Assembly (NCBI RefSeq): GCF_020990385.1
Contig: NZ_CP087598.1
Coordinates: 2,051,001 to 2,115,000, forward strand
Length of the DNA: 64,000 nucleotides
Reading direction: 5' to 3'
From: Paracoccus sp. MA
GTDB taxonomy: Bacteria > Pseudomonadota > Alphaproteobacteria > Rhodobacterales > Rhodobacteraceae
Numbering within the stretch: the first letter of the stretch is position 1; every line of letters starts with the position of its first letter. The position numbers and the translations under genes were made by a program. This document shows positions 10,223-20,056 of the stretch, piece by piece. The notes under the pieces were generated by a model, which made no database searches, was not told the DNA's origin, and worked only from the letters and a program-made list of their open reading frames with translations.

Positions 10223-11244
10223 GCCAGCCCGACCCCATGCTGCGCCCCGAACCGCTGGAAAGCGACGGCGAGGACCGCGCGCTGCGCCCGCAGCGGCTCG
10301 AGGATTTCGTCGGCCAGGCCGAGGCGCGGGCGAATCTGCGCGTCTTCATCGAAAGCGCCCGCATGCGCGGCAAGGCGATGGACCACACGCTGTTTCACGG
10401 CCCCCCCGGCCTCGGCAAGACCACGCTGGCGCAGATCATGGCGCGCGAGCTGGGGGTGAACTTCAAGATGACCTCGGGCCCGGTGCTGGCGCGGGCGGGC
10501 GACCTTGCCGCGATCCTGACCAACCTGGAAGCCCGCGACGTGCTCTTCATCGACGAGATCCACCGCATGAATCCGGCGGTCGAGGAGATCCTCTACCCGG
10601 CGATGGAGGATTTCGAGCTGGACCTGGTGATCGGCGAAGGCCCGGCGGCGCGCACGGTGCGGATCGAACTGCAACCCTTTACCCTGGTCGGCGCCACCAC
10701 CCGGCTCGGCCTGCTGACCACGCCCCTGCGCGACCGTTTCGGCATTCCGACCCGGCTGCAATTCTACACCGTCGAGGAGCTCGATCTGATCGTGACCCGC
10801 GGCGCCCGGCTGATGGGCATCCCCTCGGAACCCGAGGGCACGCGCGAGATCGCCCGGCGCGCCCGCGGCACGCCGCGCATCGCCGGCCGCCTGCTGCGCC
10901 GGGTGATCGACTTCGCGCTGGTCGAGGGCGACGGCCGGCTGACCCGCAAGATCGCCGATTCGGCGCTGACCCGGCTCGGCGTCGATCACCTTGGGCTCGA
11001 CAGCGCCGACCGCCGCTACCTGACGCTGATGGCCGAGCATTACGGCGGCGGCCCGGTCGGGGTGGAAACCCTTTCCGCCGCGCTGTCGGAAAGCCGCGAT
11101 TCGATCGAGGAGGTGATCGAGCCCTATCTGATGCAGCAGGGCCTGGTCAGCCGCACGCCGCGCGGCCGCATGCTGGCCCGGCTGGGCTGGCGGCATCTGG
11201 GCCTCGACGCCCCGCGCACGCAGGAGAGCCTGTTCGATGAATGA
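10219..11244 (+). CDS. ruvB: Holliday junction branch migration ATPase RuvB
   Basis: A 341-residue AAA+ motor that drives branch migration with RuvA. Walker A is GPPGLGKT (61-68), Walker B/DExH-like box is IDEIHR (111-116), sensor 1 lies in [18 protein letters not shown] and a C-terminal winged-helix domain follows from about 260. The start overlaps htpX (ATGA) and the end overlaps the thioesterase gene by eight bases, indicating one transcript. Confidence 0.97.
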   Translation: MSQPDPMLRPEPLESDGEDRALRPQRLEDFVGQAEARANLRVFIESARMRGKAMDHTLFHGPPGLGKTTLAQIMARELGVNFKMTSGPVLARAGDLAAILTNLEARDVLFIDEIHRMNPAVEEILYPAMEDFELDLVIGEGPAARTVRIELQPFTLVGATTRLGLLTTPLRDRFGIPTRLQFYTVEELDLIVTRGARLMGIPSEPEGTREIARRARGTPRIAGRLLRRVIDFALVEGDGRLTRKIADSALTRLGVDHLGLDSADRRYLTLMAEHYGGGPVGVETLSAALSESRDSIEEVIEPYLMQQGLVSRTPRGRMLARLGWRHLGLDAPRTQESLFDE

Positions 11245-11647
11245 CCTGGAAAGTCGCATCCGCACCAGCTTCGACCGCCAGAGCATGATGCGCACGCTGG
11301 GCGCGCGGCTTGCCGCCATCGAGCCCGGGCGCATCGCCATCACCGCGCCGATCCTGCCGACATCGCTGCAGCAGCATGGCGCGGGCCATGCCGGGCTGGC
11401 CTTCAGCATCGGCGATTCAGCCGCGGGCTATGCCGCGCTGACCTTGATGCCCGAAGACGCCGAGGTGATGACGGTCGAGATGAAGATCAACCTGATGTCG
11501 CCTGCCACCGGCGACCAGCTTTTGGCCGAGGGCCGGGTGATCCGCCCCGGCCGCCGCATCATGGTGGTCGCCGCCGATGTCTGGGCGGAAAGCGCCGGCT
11601 CGCGCAAGCATGTCGCCATGCTTCAAGGCACGATGATCCCGGTCTGA
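11237..11647 (+). CDS. PaaI-family hotdog-fold thioesterase
   Basis: A 136-residue single hotdog domain, probably an acyl-CoA thioesterase of the PaaI/YdiI type. Family phrases seen are [24 protein letters not shown] (about 35-58, with the catalytic-region HGG-like turn), [20 protein letters not shown] and the final strand with HVAMLQGTM. The substrate is unknown. The gene begins inside the last codons of ruvB (GATGAATGA overlap) and ends the ruv transcript. Confidence 0.85.
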   Translation: MNDLESRIRTSFDRQSMMRTLGARLAAIEPGRIAITAPILPTSLQQHGAGHAGLAFSIGDSAAGYAALTLMPEDAEVMTVEMKINLMSPATGDQLLAEGRVIRPGRRIMVVAADVWAESAGSRKHVAMLQGTMIPV

Positions 11648-11684
11648 CCAGGCTGCCTGCAGCGCCATGACCGCCGCCGCCGCT

Positions 11685-11809
11685 GGGGGCTTTGCGCCCC
11701 CAGACCCCCGCAGGATATTTATCCAAGAAAGAAGAGAAGGGCCGTCGCCGCTTTCTTTCTTGGATAAAATATCCTGGGGGAGCGCGGAACGCGCGGGGGC
11801 AAAGCCCCC
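11685..11809. repeat. Dispersed intergenic element, paired form (second copy)
   Basis: Same architecture as 1980-2112, again between convergent genes. Arms 11712-11734 and 11752-11775 (with one extra base in the right arm) are inverted repeats; flanking hairpins are GGGGGC...GCCCCC at 11685-11701 and 11795-11809. The core reads TATTTATCCAAGAAAGAAG instead of TATTTGGACAAGAAAGAAG, and both arms have changed together so that pairing is kept. Confidence 0.8.
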
Positions 11810-11822
11810 TGCATGCGTGCCG

Positions 11823-12140
11823 CTAGCCCCTTCTCGGCGAGGAAAGGACCCGGTCCTCCTGCGCGATGAAATGCTCCATCATCACTCGCCAGAGCCGCTC
11901 GGCCAGATCAGGATCCAGCCCCTGGGCGGCAGCGAGGCGGCGGGCATTGGCAGCGACCTCTTCGACGCGGCTGTCGATCCGGGCGGGCAGGTTCTCGCGC
12001 GCCTTGATCCGTGCCGCCTCGTCGATCAGCGCCGAGCGCTCCGCCAGAAGCGCCACCAGCCGCGCATCCAGCGCGTCGATGCGCGCACGCAATTCAGGCA
12101 TGGCGGAATTCGGCGGCAGTTCGGGTTCGGATCGGCTCAT
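11823..12140 (-). CDS. Chorismate mutase (AroQ type)
   Basis: A 105-residue all-helical chorismate mutase domain without the fused prephenate dehydratase or DAHP synthase seen in other families. Typical positions are visible: LRARIDALDARLVALLAERSAL in helix 1 with the active-site Arg, the KARENLPARIDSRVEEV turn, and the C-terminal WRVMMEHFIAQED helix. It makes prephenate for phenylalanine and tyrosine. The ATG at 12140 is chosen because the domain starts soon after it; the longer reading frame upstream is not supported. Confidence 0.88.
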   Translation of the reverse strand: MSRSEPELPPNSAMPELRARIDALDARLVALLAERSALIDEAARIKARENLPARIDSRVEEVAANARRLAAAQGLDPDLAERLWRVMMEHFIAQEDRVLSSPRRG

Positions 12141-12309
12141 GCCTGTCCCATGCCCTGCCCGGCCCCTGGACGCAAGTCCCCGCTGTGGCCGAATTGCCGC
12201 AGCCAATCGGCGGATTTTTGCCGAAGGTGGAACCCAATGGCGAGAATCGGCGTTTTCCGTTCAACTGCGAACCGGGGGATCGTCCCCCGCATTCTGGAAA
12301 GGTCACCAG

Positions 12310-12390
12310 ATGAAGGCTGCCAGCTTCGTGATCAATGTGGGTTTCGGCCTGGGATTGGCGCTGGGTGCCGTGGCGCTTCTGCTGCTCTGA
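12310..12390 (+). CDS. Putative 26-residue single-pass membrane protein
   Basis: A very short frame encoding Met-Lys followed by a strongly hydrophobic stretch that ends in a run of leucines (26 residues), enough for one transmembrane helix. A good ribosome binding site (GGAAAGG, seven bases before the ATG) precedes it, and a strong rho-independent terminator begins about 43 bases after the stop. Both fit a real small gene. It is divergent from chorismate mutase and convergent with ftsH. I recognise no family. The proximity to FtsH, a membrane protease, may be chance. Confidence 0.55.
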   Translation: MKAASFVINVGFGLGLALGAVALLLL

Positions 12391-12433
12391 CCTGCCGAAA
12401 TCCGTTCAGCTCAGAAACCTTTGTGCCAATGAC

Positions 12434-12461
12434 AAACCCCCGGGTCTGCCCCGGGGGTTTT
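12434..12461. terminator. Bidirectional rho-independent terminator
   Basis: A perfect 11-bp stem (12434-12444 with 12450-12460: AAACCCCCGGG / CCCGGGGGTTT) and a 5-base loop, with TTTT on the plus side and TTTGTC on the minus side. It can end both the small plus-strand gene at 12310 and ftsH coming from the other side. Confidence 0.85.
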
Positions 12462-12479
12462 CCTGTCGCGGACCGAAGC

Positions 12480-14378
12480 TCAGCCCTGCGGTTGCGGCGC
12501 CGCATCCGGCGCCGGCTTGGCGGCGCCGGCCCGCGGAATCGCGCTGACCGAGGGGATGGTCGAGCCGGGCGCATCCTCGTCGCCGCCCAGCGGCTCGCCC
12601 CGGATCACCCGGCCGATATCCTCGCCGGTCAGGGTCTCGTATTCCAGAAGCCCCTTGGCCAGCCGCTCGAACTCCTCCTGCTTTTCGGTCAGGATGCGGT
12701 GGGCTTCGCGATAGCCTTCCTCGATGAGGTCGTGGACCTCCTTCTCGATCAGCTCCTTGGTGGCGGCCGAGACCGAGAAACCGCCGGTATTGCCTGAATA
12801 GCCTTCATGCGCCTCGGCATAGTCGATATTGCCGACCTTGTCCGACATGCCCCAGCGCATCACCATGGCGCGCGCCAGCTGGCTGGCCTGCTGGATGTCG
12901 CCGGCCGGGCCGTTCGAGACCCCTTCCTCGCCGTATTTGATGATCTCGGCCGCCTTGCCGGCCATGGTCATGGCGAGCTTCTGCTTGGCCTCGTCCTTGT
13001 GATAGTTCAGGCGGTCCATTTCCGGCAGGCTGACCACCATGCCGAGCGCGCCGCCGCGCGGGATGATCGTCGCCTTGTAGACCGGATCGCATTTCGGCAG
13101 GCTCAGGCCGACGATGGCGTGGCCGGCTTCGTGATAGGCGGTCTTTTCCTTCTGTTCGGGGGTCAGGACCATGCTGCGGCGCTCGACCCCCAGCATCACC
13201 TTGTCCTTGGCGTTCTCGAAATCCTCCATGGTGACGAAGCGGCGGCCGATGCGCGCGGCCATCAGCGCGGCCTCGTTCACCAGGTTCATCAGATCGGCGC
13301 CGGAGAAGCCCGGCGTGCCGCGGGCGATGATGCGCAGGTCCACGTCGGGGCCGACGGGCACCTTGCGCGAATGCACGGCCAGGATCTTCTCGCGGCCCTT
13401 GATGTCGGGATTCGGGACATAGATCTGGCGGTCGAAACGGCCGGGGCGCAGCAAGGCCGGGTCCAGCACGTCCTTGCGGTTGGTGGCGGCGATGATGATG
13501 ACGCCTTCGTTGGCGTCGAAGCCATCCATCTCGACCAGCAACTGGTTCAGGGTCTGCTCGCGCTCGTCATTGCCGCCGCCGATGCCGACGCCCCGGGCGC
13601 GGCCGACCGCGTCGATCTCGTCGATGAAGACGATGCAGGGGGCGGATTTCTTCGCCTGCTCGAACATGTCGCGGACGCGGCTGGCGCCGACGCCGACGAA
13701 CATCTCGACGAAATCCGAGCCGGAAATGGTGAAGAACGGCACCCCCGCCTCGCCGGCGATGGCGCGGGCGAGCAGCGTCTTGCCGGTGCCGGGCGGGCCG
13801 ACCAGCAGCGCGCCCTTGGGGATCTTGCCGCCCAGGCGGCTGAATTTCTGCGGGTTGCGCAGGAACTCGACGATCTCTTCCAGCTCTTCCTTGGCCTCGT
13901 CGATGCCGGCCACGTCGTCGAAGGTCACCCGGCCATGCTTTTCGGTCAAGAGCTTGGCGCGCGACTTGCCGAAGCCCATGGCCCCGCCTTTGCCGCCGCC
14001 CTGCATCCGGTTCATGAAGAAGATCCACACGCCGATCAGCAGGATGAAGGGCAGCCAGACGCCCAGAAGCGACATGAAGCCCGATTGCTGCTGACGCTCG
14101 ACCTTGACCTCGACGCCCCTGTCGATCAGCCGGTCGGCGATCTCTTCGCCCTGCGGCCGGACGGTGGCGAACTGCTTGCCGTCCTTGTCGGTGATGCCGA
14201 CATTCTCGCCGTCGATGGTGACGGCGGTGATCTCATCCTTTTCCACCCGCTGGATGAAATCGGAATAGCTGATCTGGCGGCTGTTCATCTGGGTCGATCC
14301 GTCGCTGAACAGGTTGAACAGCGCCAGGATCATCAGGAACAGCACTACCCAGAAAGCGATATTGCGCGCATTGCCCAA
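12480..14378 (-). CDS. ftsH: ATP-dependent zinc metalloprotease FtsH
   Basis: A membrane-bound AAA+ protease that degrades membrane and some soluble proteins. From the chosen start: transmembrane helix 1 at about 5-22, periplasmic domain, helix 2 at about 101-122, Walker A GPPGTGKT (194-201), Walker B FIDEID (251-256), arginine-finger region with LLRPGRFD, zinc motif HEAGH (416-420). The C-terminal 30 residues are Pro/Ala-rich. The start is probably TTG at 14378 (MGNARN...), because GGAGG lies eight bases before it; an in-frame GTG at 14384 is only two bases from that GGAGG. It follows tilS in the tol-pal-cpoB-tilS run, with a 60-base gap. Confidence 0.95.
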   Translation of the reverse strand: MGNARNIAFWVVLFLMILALFNLFSDGSTQMNSRQISYSDFIQRVEKDEITAVTIDGENVGITDKDGKQFATVRPQGEEIADRLIDRGVEVKVERQQQSGFMSLLGVWLPFILLIGVWIFFMNRMQGGGKGGAMGFGKSRAKLLTEKHGRVTFDDVAGIDEAKEELEEIVEFLRNPQKFSRLGGKIPKGALLVGPPGTGKTLLARAIAGEAGVPFFTISGSDFVEMFVGVGASRVRDMFEQAKKSAPCIVFIDEIDAVGRARGVGIGGGNDEREQTLNQLLVEMDGFDANEGVIIIAATNRKDVLDPALLRPGRFDRQIYVPNPDIKGREKILAVHSRKVPVGPDVDLRIIARGTPGFSGADLMNLVNEAALMAARIGRRFVTMEDFENAKDKVMLGVERRSMVLTPEQKEKTAYHEAGHAIVGLSLPKCDPVYKATIIPRGGALGMVVSLPEMDRLNYHKDEAKQKLAMTMAGKAAEIIKYGEEGVSNGPAGDIQQASQLARAMVMRWGMSDKVGNIDYAEAHEGYSGNTGGFSVSAATKELIEKEVHDLIEEGYREAHRILTEKQEEFERLAKGLLEYETLTGEDIGRVIRGEPLGGDEDAPGSTIPSVSAIPRAGAAKPAPDAAPQPQG

Positions 14379-14386
14379 AGGCACGT

Positions 14387-14391
14387 CCTCC
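14387..14391 (-). promoter_or_regulatory. Ribosome binding site that decides the ftsH start
   Basis: GGAGG on the minus strand. The spacing is 8 bases to TTG (14378) and only 2 to GTG (14384), so the TTG start is preferred. Confidence 0.65.
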
Positions 14392-14438
14392 GCGGGTAAA
14401 CAGGCTTTCGCCTGAAAATAGGGATTCCGCCGTCAGGT

Positions 14439-15668
14439 TCAATGCGTATAGAGCAATGCGCGGAATTCAGGCAGGCCGCGCAGCGGCCGGACGGCATGGG
14501 GCGGGGCCGGCCGCAGCAGCGGCGCGGCGATCAGGCGGCTGTCCTGCCAGATCCCGGGGCTGGCCGCGGCCTCGTCCCGCATCAGCCCCGCGCCGCGCCA
14601 GTCGAGCCCCGGCAGCGCCCCGTGGCCGAGCGCGCGCACCTGCTGGCCGGGCTGCAGGCCCTCGACCCGCCAGCGCCGGTCCCAGATGGCCTCCGCGCCC
14701 TCGGCCACGGGCGCGCGCGCCGCGGCGGCGGGTTCGCGGATCAGCCACAGGAAACCGTCGCGCGGCGCGGCGATCACCCCCTCCAGCGTCAGCCTGGCGC
14801 CGATTTCCAGCCCGGCAAGGGCATGCAGCACCGGCTCGCGCCGGGGCGGATAGTCGCCGCCGCCGACGAAGCGCAGCCCTGCGACAAGAAGCCGCCGGCG
14901 GATCTCGGACGGCGCGGCGCGAAAGGCGTCCAGCGGCAACGCCAGCGATCCGGCGCGGCTTTGCGCACCCTCGGCCACCCGTGCGGCGAAATCGCACAGC
15001 GCATCCCGCGCCATGGCCAGATTCTCAGCCGATTGCGCCAGCTGCCGCAGCGGCAGGTCCAGCGCCGCGATGGCCTTGCGCACCCGCACCCGCTCGAAAT
15101 CCTCGTTCTCGTTCGAGGGGTCCTCGACCCAGCCCAGCCCCCGCGCCGTCAGCCAATGCCGCAACTCGGCACGGCCGACCGCCAGCAGGGGGCGCAGCCA
15201 GGCGATCCCCAGCGCCTCGCGCGATTCGGCCATGGCCGAAAGCCCGTCCACGCCGGCGCCGCGGTTCAGGCGCATCAGCAGCGTCTCGGCCTGATCGTCC
15301 AGCGTATGGCCCAGCAGAACGGCGGCAAGCCCATGCCGGGCGGCCCAATCGGCCAGCAGGCGCAGGCGCGCCTCGCGCGCGGCGGCCATCAGGTTGCCGC
15401 CGCCCTGCCGCGTCCAGCGCAAGATCTCGTGCGGAATGTCCAGGGCGGAGGCCGCAAGACCGGCCGCCTGCGCCTCGGCCTCCGAGCCGGGGCGCAGCCC
15501 GTGATCGACCGTCGCCGCCAGCAACCGGACACGGCCCCAGCGATGGGCCAGATGCATCAGGGCGGTGGAATCGCCGCCCCCCGACAGGGCGATGCCAAGT
15601 GCGGGCCGGTCGCCGGCGAGACGGTCCAGCGCGGCATGCACCCGCGCCTCGACCGGGTCAGCCCTCAT
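14439..15668 (-). CDS. tilS: tRNA(Ile)-lysidine synthetase
   Basis: Converts C34 of the tRNA(Ile) CAU anticodon to lysidine, so that it reads AUA and is charged with isoleucine. The PP-loop ATP-binding motif SGGGDS is at residues 29-34, followed by the N-type ATPase fold (about 23-210, including GHTLDDQAETLLMRL). The C-terminal part (about 300-409) is poorly conserved and short, as in other Rhodobacteraceae. It starts 11 bases inside the end of cpoB, so it belongs to the tol-pal transcript; this cpoB-tilS-ftsH order is usual in alphaproteobacteria. Confidence 0.93.
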   Translation of the reverse strand: MRADPVEARVHAALDRLAGDRPALGIALSGGGDSTALMHLAHRWGRVRLLAATVDHGLRPGSEAEAQAAGLAASALDIPHEILRWTRQGGGNLMAAAREARLRLLADWAARHGLAAVLLGHTLDDQAETLLMRLNRGAGVDGLSAMAESREALGIAWLRPLLAVGRAELRHWLTARGLGWVEDPSNENEDFERVRVRKAIAALDLPLRQLAQSAENLAMARDALCDFAARVAEGAQSRAGSLALPLDAFRAAPSEIRRRLLVAGLRFVGGGDYPPRREPVLHALAGLEIGARLTLEGVIAAPRDGFLWLIREPAAAARAPVAEGAEAIWDRRWRVEGLQPGQQVRALGHGALPGLDWRGAGLMRDEAAASPGIWQDSRLIAAPLLRPAPPHAVRPLRGLPEFRALLYTH

Positions 15669-16563
15669 CCGCCAGATCCGCCGCGGCCTCGGGGTCCAGA
15701 TCCTCGGCCGAGCTCTCGTCCAGCGTATCGCAGCCCAGGCCCTGCAGCCGCCGCTCGGCCTCGGCGGCCTGCGGCGCGCCGGGGAAACGGGCCAGGATTT
15801 CCTGAAGATAATAGCAGCCCTCTTGCGGGCCGCCCTTGGCGGACATGGCCCGCGACAGGCCCAGCAGCGCATCCGCTGCCTGCGGGCCGTTCGGATTGGC
15901 CGCGAAGCTTTCCAGCCAGGCCAGGCCCGCGCCGTCGAGATCGCCGGCGGAATCCAGCGCCGCCCCGCGCAGGAACAGCGCCTCGGCGGTCAGCGGACCG
16001 CCAGCATGGGTTTCGGCAATGGCCGCGAAGAGCTCGGCAGCACGACGAAAGTCACCTTGACCGAGCACCTCCCGGGCCCGGTCGAAATCGGCCTTTTCCG
16101 CCGCGGTCGCGGCGGCCCCGGCCGAGGGGGTCCTGGATTGCGTCAGCGCGCCCTGCTGGTCCGAGGGGGGCAGCGGGCTGCTGCCGCCCTGTTCGCCAAG
16201 GGGCGGCGTGGTCAGGCTGCCCAGATCGCAGCCCTCCTCCATCTCGCAGAGGCGGAACTCGATATCGCCGATGCGGGTGGTGCCGTCCCGGACGATGCGG
16301 TCGATGCGGTTCTGCAGCTGCTCGGTCTGGCCGGTCAGCTGCGCCAGCCGCGCCTCCATCGCGTTCATGCGGTCGATGGCGCTGTCGCCGCCCGCCGCCG
16401 CGAAGCCCGCCGGACCCGAGGCGACCAGCTGCGCCCGCAGCGATTGCAGATCGGCCGAAAGCTGGTTCAGCTCGGCCCGGATGTCGGCCAGGGTCTGCGC
16501 ATCCTGCGCCGCCACCGGCCACGCGGCCAGCGCGAACCCGGCCGCCAGCAGAAACCGTCGCAT
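15658..16563 (-). CDS. cpoB: Cell division coordinator CpoB (YbgF)
   Basis: Periplasmic Tol-associated protein of 301 residues that links outer-membrane constriction to peptidoglycan synthesis. A signal peptide ending in PVAAQ (about residue 20) is followed by a coiled-coil trimerisation segment (about 23-105), a linker with a Ser/Pro/Gln-rich stretch, and TPR repeats (about 170-285; FDRAREVLGQGDFRRAAELF and AEALFLRGAALDSAGDLDGA). ATG at 16563 begins at the end of pal (the stop codon and start abut), giving tight coupling. Confidence 0.92.
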   Translation of the reverse strand: MRRFLLAAGFALAAWPVAAQDAQTLADIRAELNQLSADLQSLRAQLVASGPAGFAAAGGDSAIDRMNAMEARLAQLTGQTEQLQNRIDRIVRDGTTRIGDIEFRLCEMEEGCDLGSLTTPPLGEQGGSSPLPPSDQQGALTQSRTPSAGAAATAAEKADFDRAREVLGQGDFRRAAELFAAIAETHAGGPLTAEALFLRGAALDSAGDLDGAGLAWLESFAANPNGPQAADALLGLSRAMSAKGGPQEGCYYLQEILARFPGAPQAAEAERRLQGLGCDTLDESSAEDLDPEAAADLADEG

Positions 16564-17075
16564 CACATCCCCGCCCCTGGGCTGACCGCCGTCACGGCGC
16601 GGCGGTTCTTGGAATAGCATTCCTCGGTCGAACAGATCGCCAGCGGCCGCTCCTTGCCATAGCTGACGGTGCGCAGCCGGCCCGGCGCCACGCCTTGCGA
16701 GACCAGGTATTCCTGCACCGAGTTCGCCCGGCGCGCACCCAGCGCCAGGTTGTATTCGCGGGTGCCCTGCTCATCGGCATGGCCCTCGATCACCGCCGAG
16801 AAGCCCTGGTTCTGGTTCAGCCAGCCGGCCTGATTGGCCAGGATCACCCGCGCCTCGGGCGACAGGGTGGACTGGTCCACGGCGAACAGCACCGTATCGC
16901 CGACGGCGGTCTTGAAATATTCGGCAGTGCCCGGCAGAGCGGTGGCCCCGACCCCGCCAAGGCCGCCGCCGGCCCCGGCATAGGGGTCCTGGACCTGCAT
17001 GTCCTGCGCCGGCCGGGCGCAGGCCGCCAGCGCGAGAATGGCGCCGACCGCGGCAATTTTCATGAAAGTTTTCAT
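16563..17075 (-). CDS. pal: Peptidoglycan-associated lipoprotein Pal
   Basis: Outer-membrane lipoprotein that binds peptidoglycan and TolB. The lipobox LAAC puts the acylated Cys at residue 19 of the chosen start. An OmpA-like domain covers about 50-165, with the diaminopimelate-binding region VIEGHADEQGTREYNLALG and the closing KNRRAVTA. The total of 170 residues is normal. An in-frame ATG four codons upstream (17087) is equally possible; both have weak ribosome binding sites. It lies 22 bases after tolB. Confidence 0.95.
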   Translation of the reverse strand: MKTFMKIAAVGAILALAACARPAQDMQVQDPYAGAGGGLGGVGATALPGTAEYFKTAVGDTVLFAVDQSTLSPEARVILANQAGWLNQNQGFSAVIEGHADEQGTREYNLALGARRANSVQEYLVSQGVAPGRLRTVSYGKERPLAICSTEECYSKNRRAVTAVSPGAGM

Positions 17076-17097
17076 AATCCTGTCCATCTCACGCGCT

Positions 17098-18426
17098 TCA
17101 GGGCAGCAACGGGCCCCAGTCGGGATCCGAGGCCGCGCCGTTGATCTTGACCGGGCGCATGTTGCGCCCCGTGATATCCACCGAATGCAGGCGCGGCTCG
17201 CCGTCGCCGCCCGGCGTCACCCGCGTGAACATCACGACGCGCCCATTGGGGGCCCAAGTCGGGCCCTCGTCAAGGAACGATTCCGTCAGCATTTTCTCTT
17301 CCGAGCCATCGGTGCGCATGACGCCGATATGGAACTTGCCGCCGACCTGCCGGGTAAAGGCGATCATGTCGCCGCGCGGCGACCAGACCGGGGTGCCATA
17401 GCGCCCCTCGCCGAAGCTGATCCGCTTCGGCTCGCCGCCGTTCGCCCCCATGATGTAAAGCTGCGGCGTGCCCGAGCGGTCGCTCTCGAACACGATCTGC
17501 TTGCCGTCCGGGCTGTAGCTGGGCGAGGTCTCGATCGAGGGGGCGTTGGTCAGCGCCCGCTGCGCGCCGGTGGCGGCATCCATCTGGTAGATGTCGGTAT
17601 TGCCGTTCTTTTCCAGCGAATAGACGATCCAGCGCCCGTCGGGCGAGAAGCGGGGCGAGAAGCTCATCGTGCCCTGCTGGCCCGCGCCCAGCTGACGCAC
17701 GCCGAGCGAATTGACATCCATCATCATCGCCTGCGGGAAACCGGTGGCATAGCTGGTGTAAAGCAGCCGCGAGCCGTCGGGCGAGAAGCGCGGCTTCAGC
17801 ACCAGCGTCGCATCGTCGGTCAGCCATTTCACGTTGGCGCCGTCGTAATCCATGATGCCGATGCGCTTGCGGCGCGCGTCCTTGGGCCCGGTTTCCTGCA
17901 CGAAGGCGACGCGGCTGTCGAAATACGGCCCCTCGCCGGTCAGCCGCGAATAGACCTGGTCGGCCGCCTTGTGGGCAGCGCGGCGCCAGTTGCCGGTCGC
18001 AGCGTCGAATTGCATGCCGTCGCCCAGCGGCTGGCCGGCGAAGACGTCGAACAGCCGGAACTTGACGACGACCTTGCCGCCCTCGACCTTGACCGCGCCG
18101 GTGATCAGCGCCTGGGCATTGACCGCCTTCCAGTCCTCGTAGCTGACAGGCGCCTCGAAGCTTTCCGGCCGCGCGATATGGGCGCTGGCCGGGATCTCGC
18201 GGAAGAGGCCGGTGCCGGTCAGGTCGGCGGCGATCAGGTTCTGCACCTGCGCCAGGTATTCGCCGGCGCCGCCCTCGTCGTGGAAGCGGGCGATGGCGAA
18301 GGGCATCGGCTCGATCACCCCGTCGGTGATCTCGATCCGCAGCGGCCCGTCCTGCGCCAGGACCGGCGCGGCCAGCCCCAGACCCGCAAGGGCCATCACG
18401 GAAGTCATCAGGAAATGTCGCAACAT
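17098..18426 (-). CDS. tolB: Tol-Pal system beta-propeller protein TolB
   Basis: Periplasmic protein of 442 residues joining Pal and TolA. A signal peptide ends at VLAQ (about 25), an N-terminal alpha/beta domain (about 28-160) follows, then a six-bladed beta-propeller with repeated SPDG signatures (for example [55 protein letters not shown]). GAGGGCG upstream serves as the ribosome binding site. It is 58 bases after tolA in the same direction. Confidence 0.97.
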   Translation of the reverse strand: MLRHFLMTSVMALAGLGLAAPVLAQDGPLRIEITDGVIEPMPFAIARFHDEGGAGEYLAQVQNLIAADLTGTGLFREIPASAHIARPESFEAPVSYEDWKAVNAQALITGAVKVEGGKVVVKFRLFDVFAGQPLGDGMQFDAATGNWRRAAHKAADQVYSRLTGEGPYFDSRVAFVQETGPKDARRKRIGIMDYDGANVKWLTDDATLVLKPRFSPDGSRLLYTSYATGFPQAMMMDVNSLGVRQLGAGQQGTMSFSPRFSPDGRWIVYSLEKNGNTDIYQMDAATGAQRALTNAPSIETSPSYSPDGKQIVFESDRSGTPQLYIMGANGGEPKRISFGEGRYGTPVWSPRGDMIAFTRQVGGKFHIGVMRTDGSEEKMLTESFLDEGPTWAPNGRVVMFTRVTPGGDGEPRLHSVDITGRNMRPVKINGAASDPDWGPLLP

Positions 18427-18484
18427 GAATCGCCCTCGTAAGGTCTTGGTTGCAGGATAGAGTGTCGCGCGCCGGGATGCCATG

Positions 18485-20056
18485 TCACTGGACCCGCGCG
18501 CTGCCGCTGGCGTTGAAGTCGATGATGACATCCTTCCAGCGGTTGTATTTCTCCGGCGGCAGCTTGTAGCCGCCGCGCTCGCACATCAGGATCGCCCGGC
18601 GCGCCGCCTCATAGGCCTGTTTCGCCGCCGCGTCCGAGCCGCCGTCATGGCCGATCATGCGCAGCGAGCCCTTTTCCACCGTGCCGTCCGGGGCCATCGA
18701 GAACTGCACCGAAACCGTGGTCCGGCTGGCCTCGGTCGAGAGCGAGCCGCGGTTCCAGCATTGCTCGACGGCGACGCGGAAGCCGTCCTTCTCGCCCTGG
18801 CTCAGCGGAGGCCCGCTGGCCGCCGCCCCGCCGCCGCCCGAACCGGCCGAGCCCTGATCCTGCATCGCCTCTTTCAGGGCGGCCTGCTTGGCCGCCTCGG
18901 CGGCCTTGCGCTCGGCCTCGGCCTGTTCGCGGGCCTTGGCTTCGGCGGCAGCCTTTTCGGCGGCCTTCTTCTCGGCCGCGGCGCGTTCGGCGGCCGCCTT
19001 TTCCTCGGCTTCCTTGCGGGCCTTGGCCTCGGCGGCCTTCCGTTCGGCTTCGGCCTTCTCGGCGGCCGCCTTTTCGGCAGCAGCCTTCTCAGCGGCGACC
19101 TTCTCAGCGGCGGCCTTTTCGGCAGCCGCTTTCTCGGCAGCGGCGCGGCGTTCGGCCTCGGCCTTGCGCTCGGCGGCACGCTTCTCGGCGGCGGCCTGTT
19201 CCGCAGCGGCCTTTTCAGCCGCTTCGGCCGCGGCAAGACGGCGGGCGCGTGCCTCGGCCTCCTCGGCCTTGCGGGCCGCTTCCGCGTCGGCGCTGCGGCG
19301 CTCGGCCTCGCGGCGTTCTTCCTGCGCGCGCTCCTCGGCGGCGCGGCGGGCGGCGGCCTCGGCGGCCTTCGCGGCGGCGGCCTGCTCGGCAGCGGCCTCG
19401 GCCTGCTGGCGGGCCAGCAACTGCTCGCGCTGGCGCGCCGCCTCGGCGGCGGCGCGGCGGGCCTGCACGGCCTCGGCCAGCCCTTCGGGGCGACCACGGG
19501 GCCGCGCCGATTCGACCGGCGCCAGCGCCGAACGCTGCGGGATGGGCGCCGGCGATTGCGGCTGCGCCGGATTGCGCGCCGGATCGGGCCGGTCGCTGGT
19601 CCGCGGCAGCGCCGCCAGTTCGACGGAGTCCTCGGGCTCGGCGGGGCGCGGCGCATCGGTCACCACGGCCACCGGCCGGTTGGGGGTCTGGAAGTCCGAC
19701 AGGTCGGGCCGCGCCTCGGGCCGATCCGAGGGCGCGGACAGCTCTGCCGCCTGTGCATCGGGGGCGGGCGGACTGACCGCCTCGACCTCGCCCGGCCGGT
19801 TTTCATCGGCAGGCGGGCGCGGTTGCGCAGGGGTGGTCGCGGCGGAATCCGAGACCGGGCCGCGCCCTGCGGCAGCAGCGGCCAGCGACTGGAACTCGGC
19901 CTCGGACATGGTCGCGACCTCGGCCATGCGCACGGCCTCAAGCGGCTGCGGCCGGAACAGCGCGCCGCCGACCAGCGCCGCGCCCAGCAGCCCGGCATGG
20001 GCGACGCCCGAGATCCAGAAGCCGATGCGTTCCGCTGGGTCCATGGCTTCAGCCAT
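18485..20056 (-). CDS. tolA: Tol-Pal system protein TolA
   Basis: Energy-transducing link between the TolQR motor and the TolB/Pal layer. Of 523 residues, an N-terminal helix (about 10-33) anchors it in the inner membrane. A Pro-rich spacer (about 60-195) is followed by a long Ala/Glu/Lys-rich helical domain (about 195-405) made of near-repeats such as [13 protein letters not shown]. The C-terminal TonB-like domain (about 430-520) has the conserved VEQCWNRG and a Cys in ILMCERGGY. The DNA of the helical part is strongly repetitive and could recombine or slip. It starts eight bases inside tolR. Confidence 0.94.
   Translation of the reverse strand: MAEAMDPAERIGFWISGVAHAGLLGAALVGGALFRPQPLEAVRMAEVATMSEAEFQSLAAAAAGRGPVSDSAATTPAQPRPPADENRPGEVEAVSPPAPDAQAAELSAPSDRPEARPDLSDFQTPNRPVAVVTDAPRPAEPEDSVELAALPRTSDRPDPARNPAQPQSPAPIPQRSALAPVESARPRGRPEGLAEAVQARRAAAEAARQREQLLARQQAEAAAEQAAAAKAAEAAARRAAEERAQEERREAERRSADAEAARKAEEAEARARRLAAAEAAEKAAAEQAAAEKRAAERKAEAERRAAAEKAAAEKAAAEKVAAEKAAAEKAAAEKAEAERKAAEAKARKEAEEKAAAERAAAEKKAAEKAAAEAKAREQAEAERKAAEAAKQAALKEAMQDQGSAGSGGGGAAASGPPLSQGEKDGFRVAVEQCWNRGSLSTEASRTTVSVQFSMAPDGTVEKGSLRMIGHDGGSDAAAKQAYEAARRAILMCERGGYKLPPEKYNRWKDVIIDFNASGSARVQ

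Noticed and set aside
18870..19480. CRISPR-like or tandem repeat array
   Set aside because: The repetition is codon-level repetition inside tolA without constant spacers.
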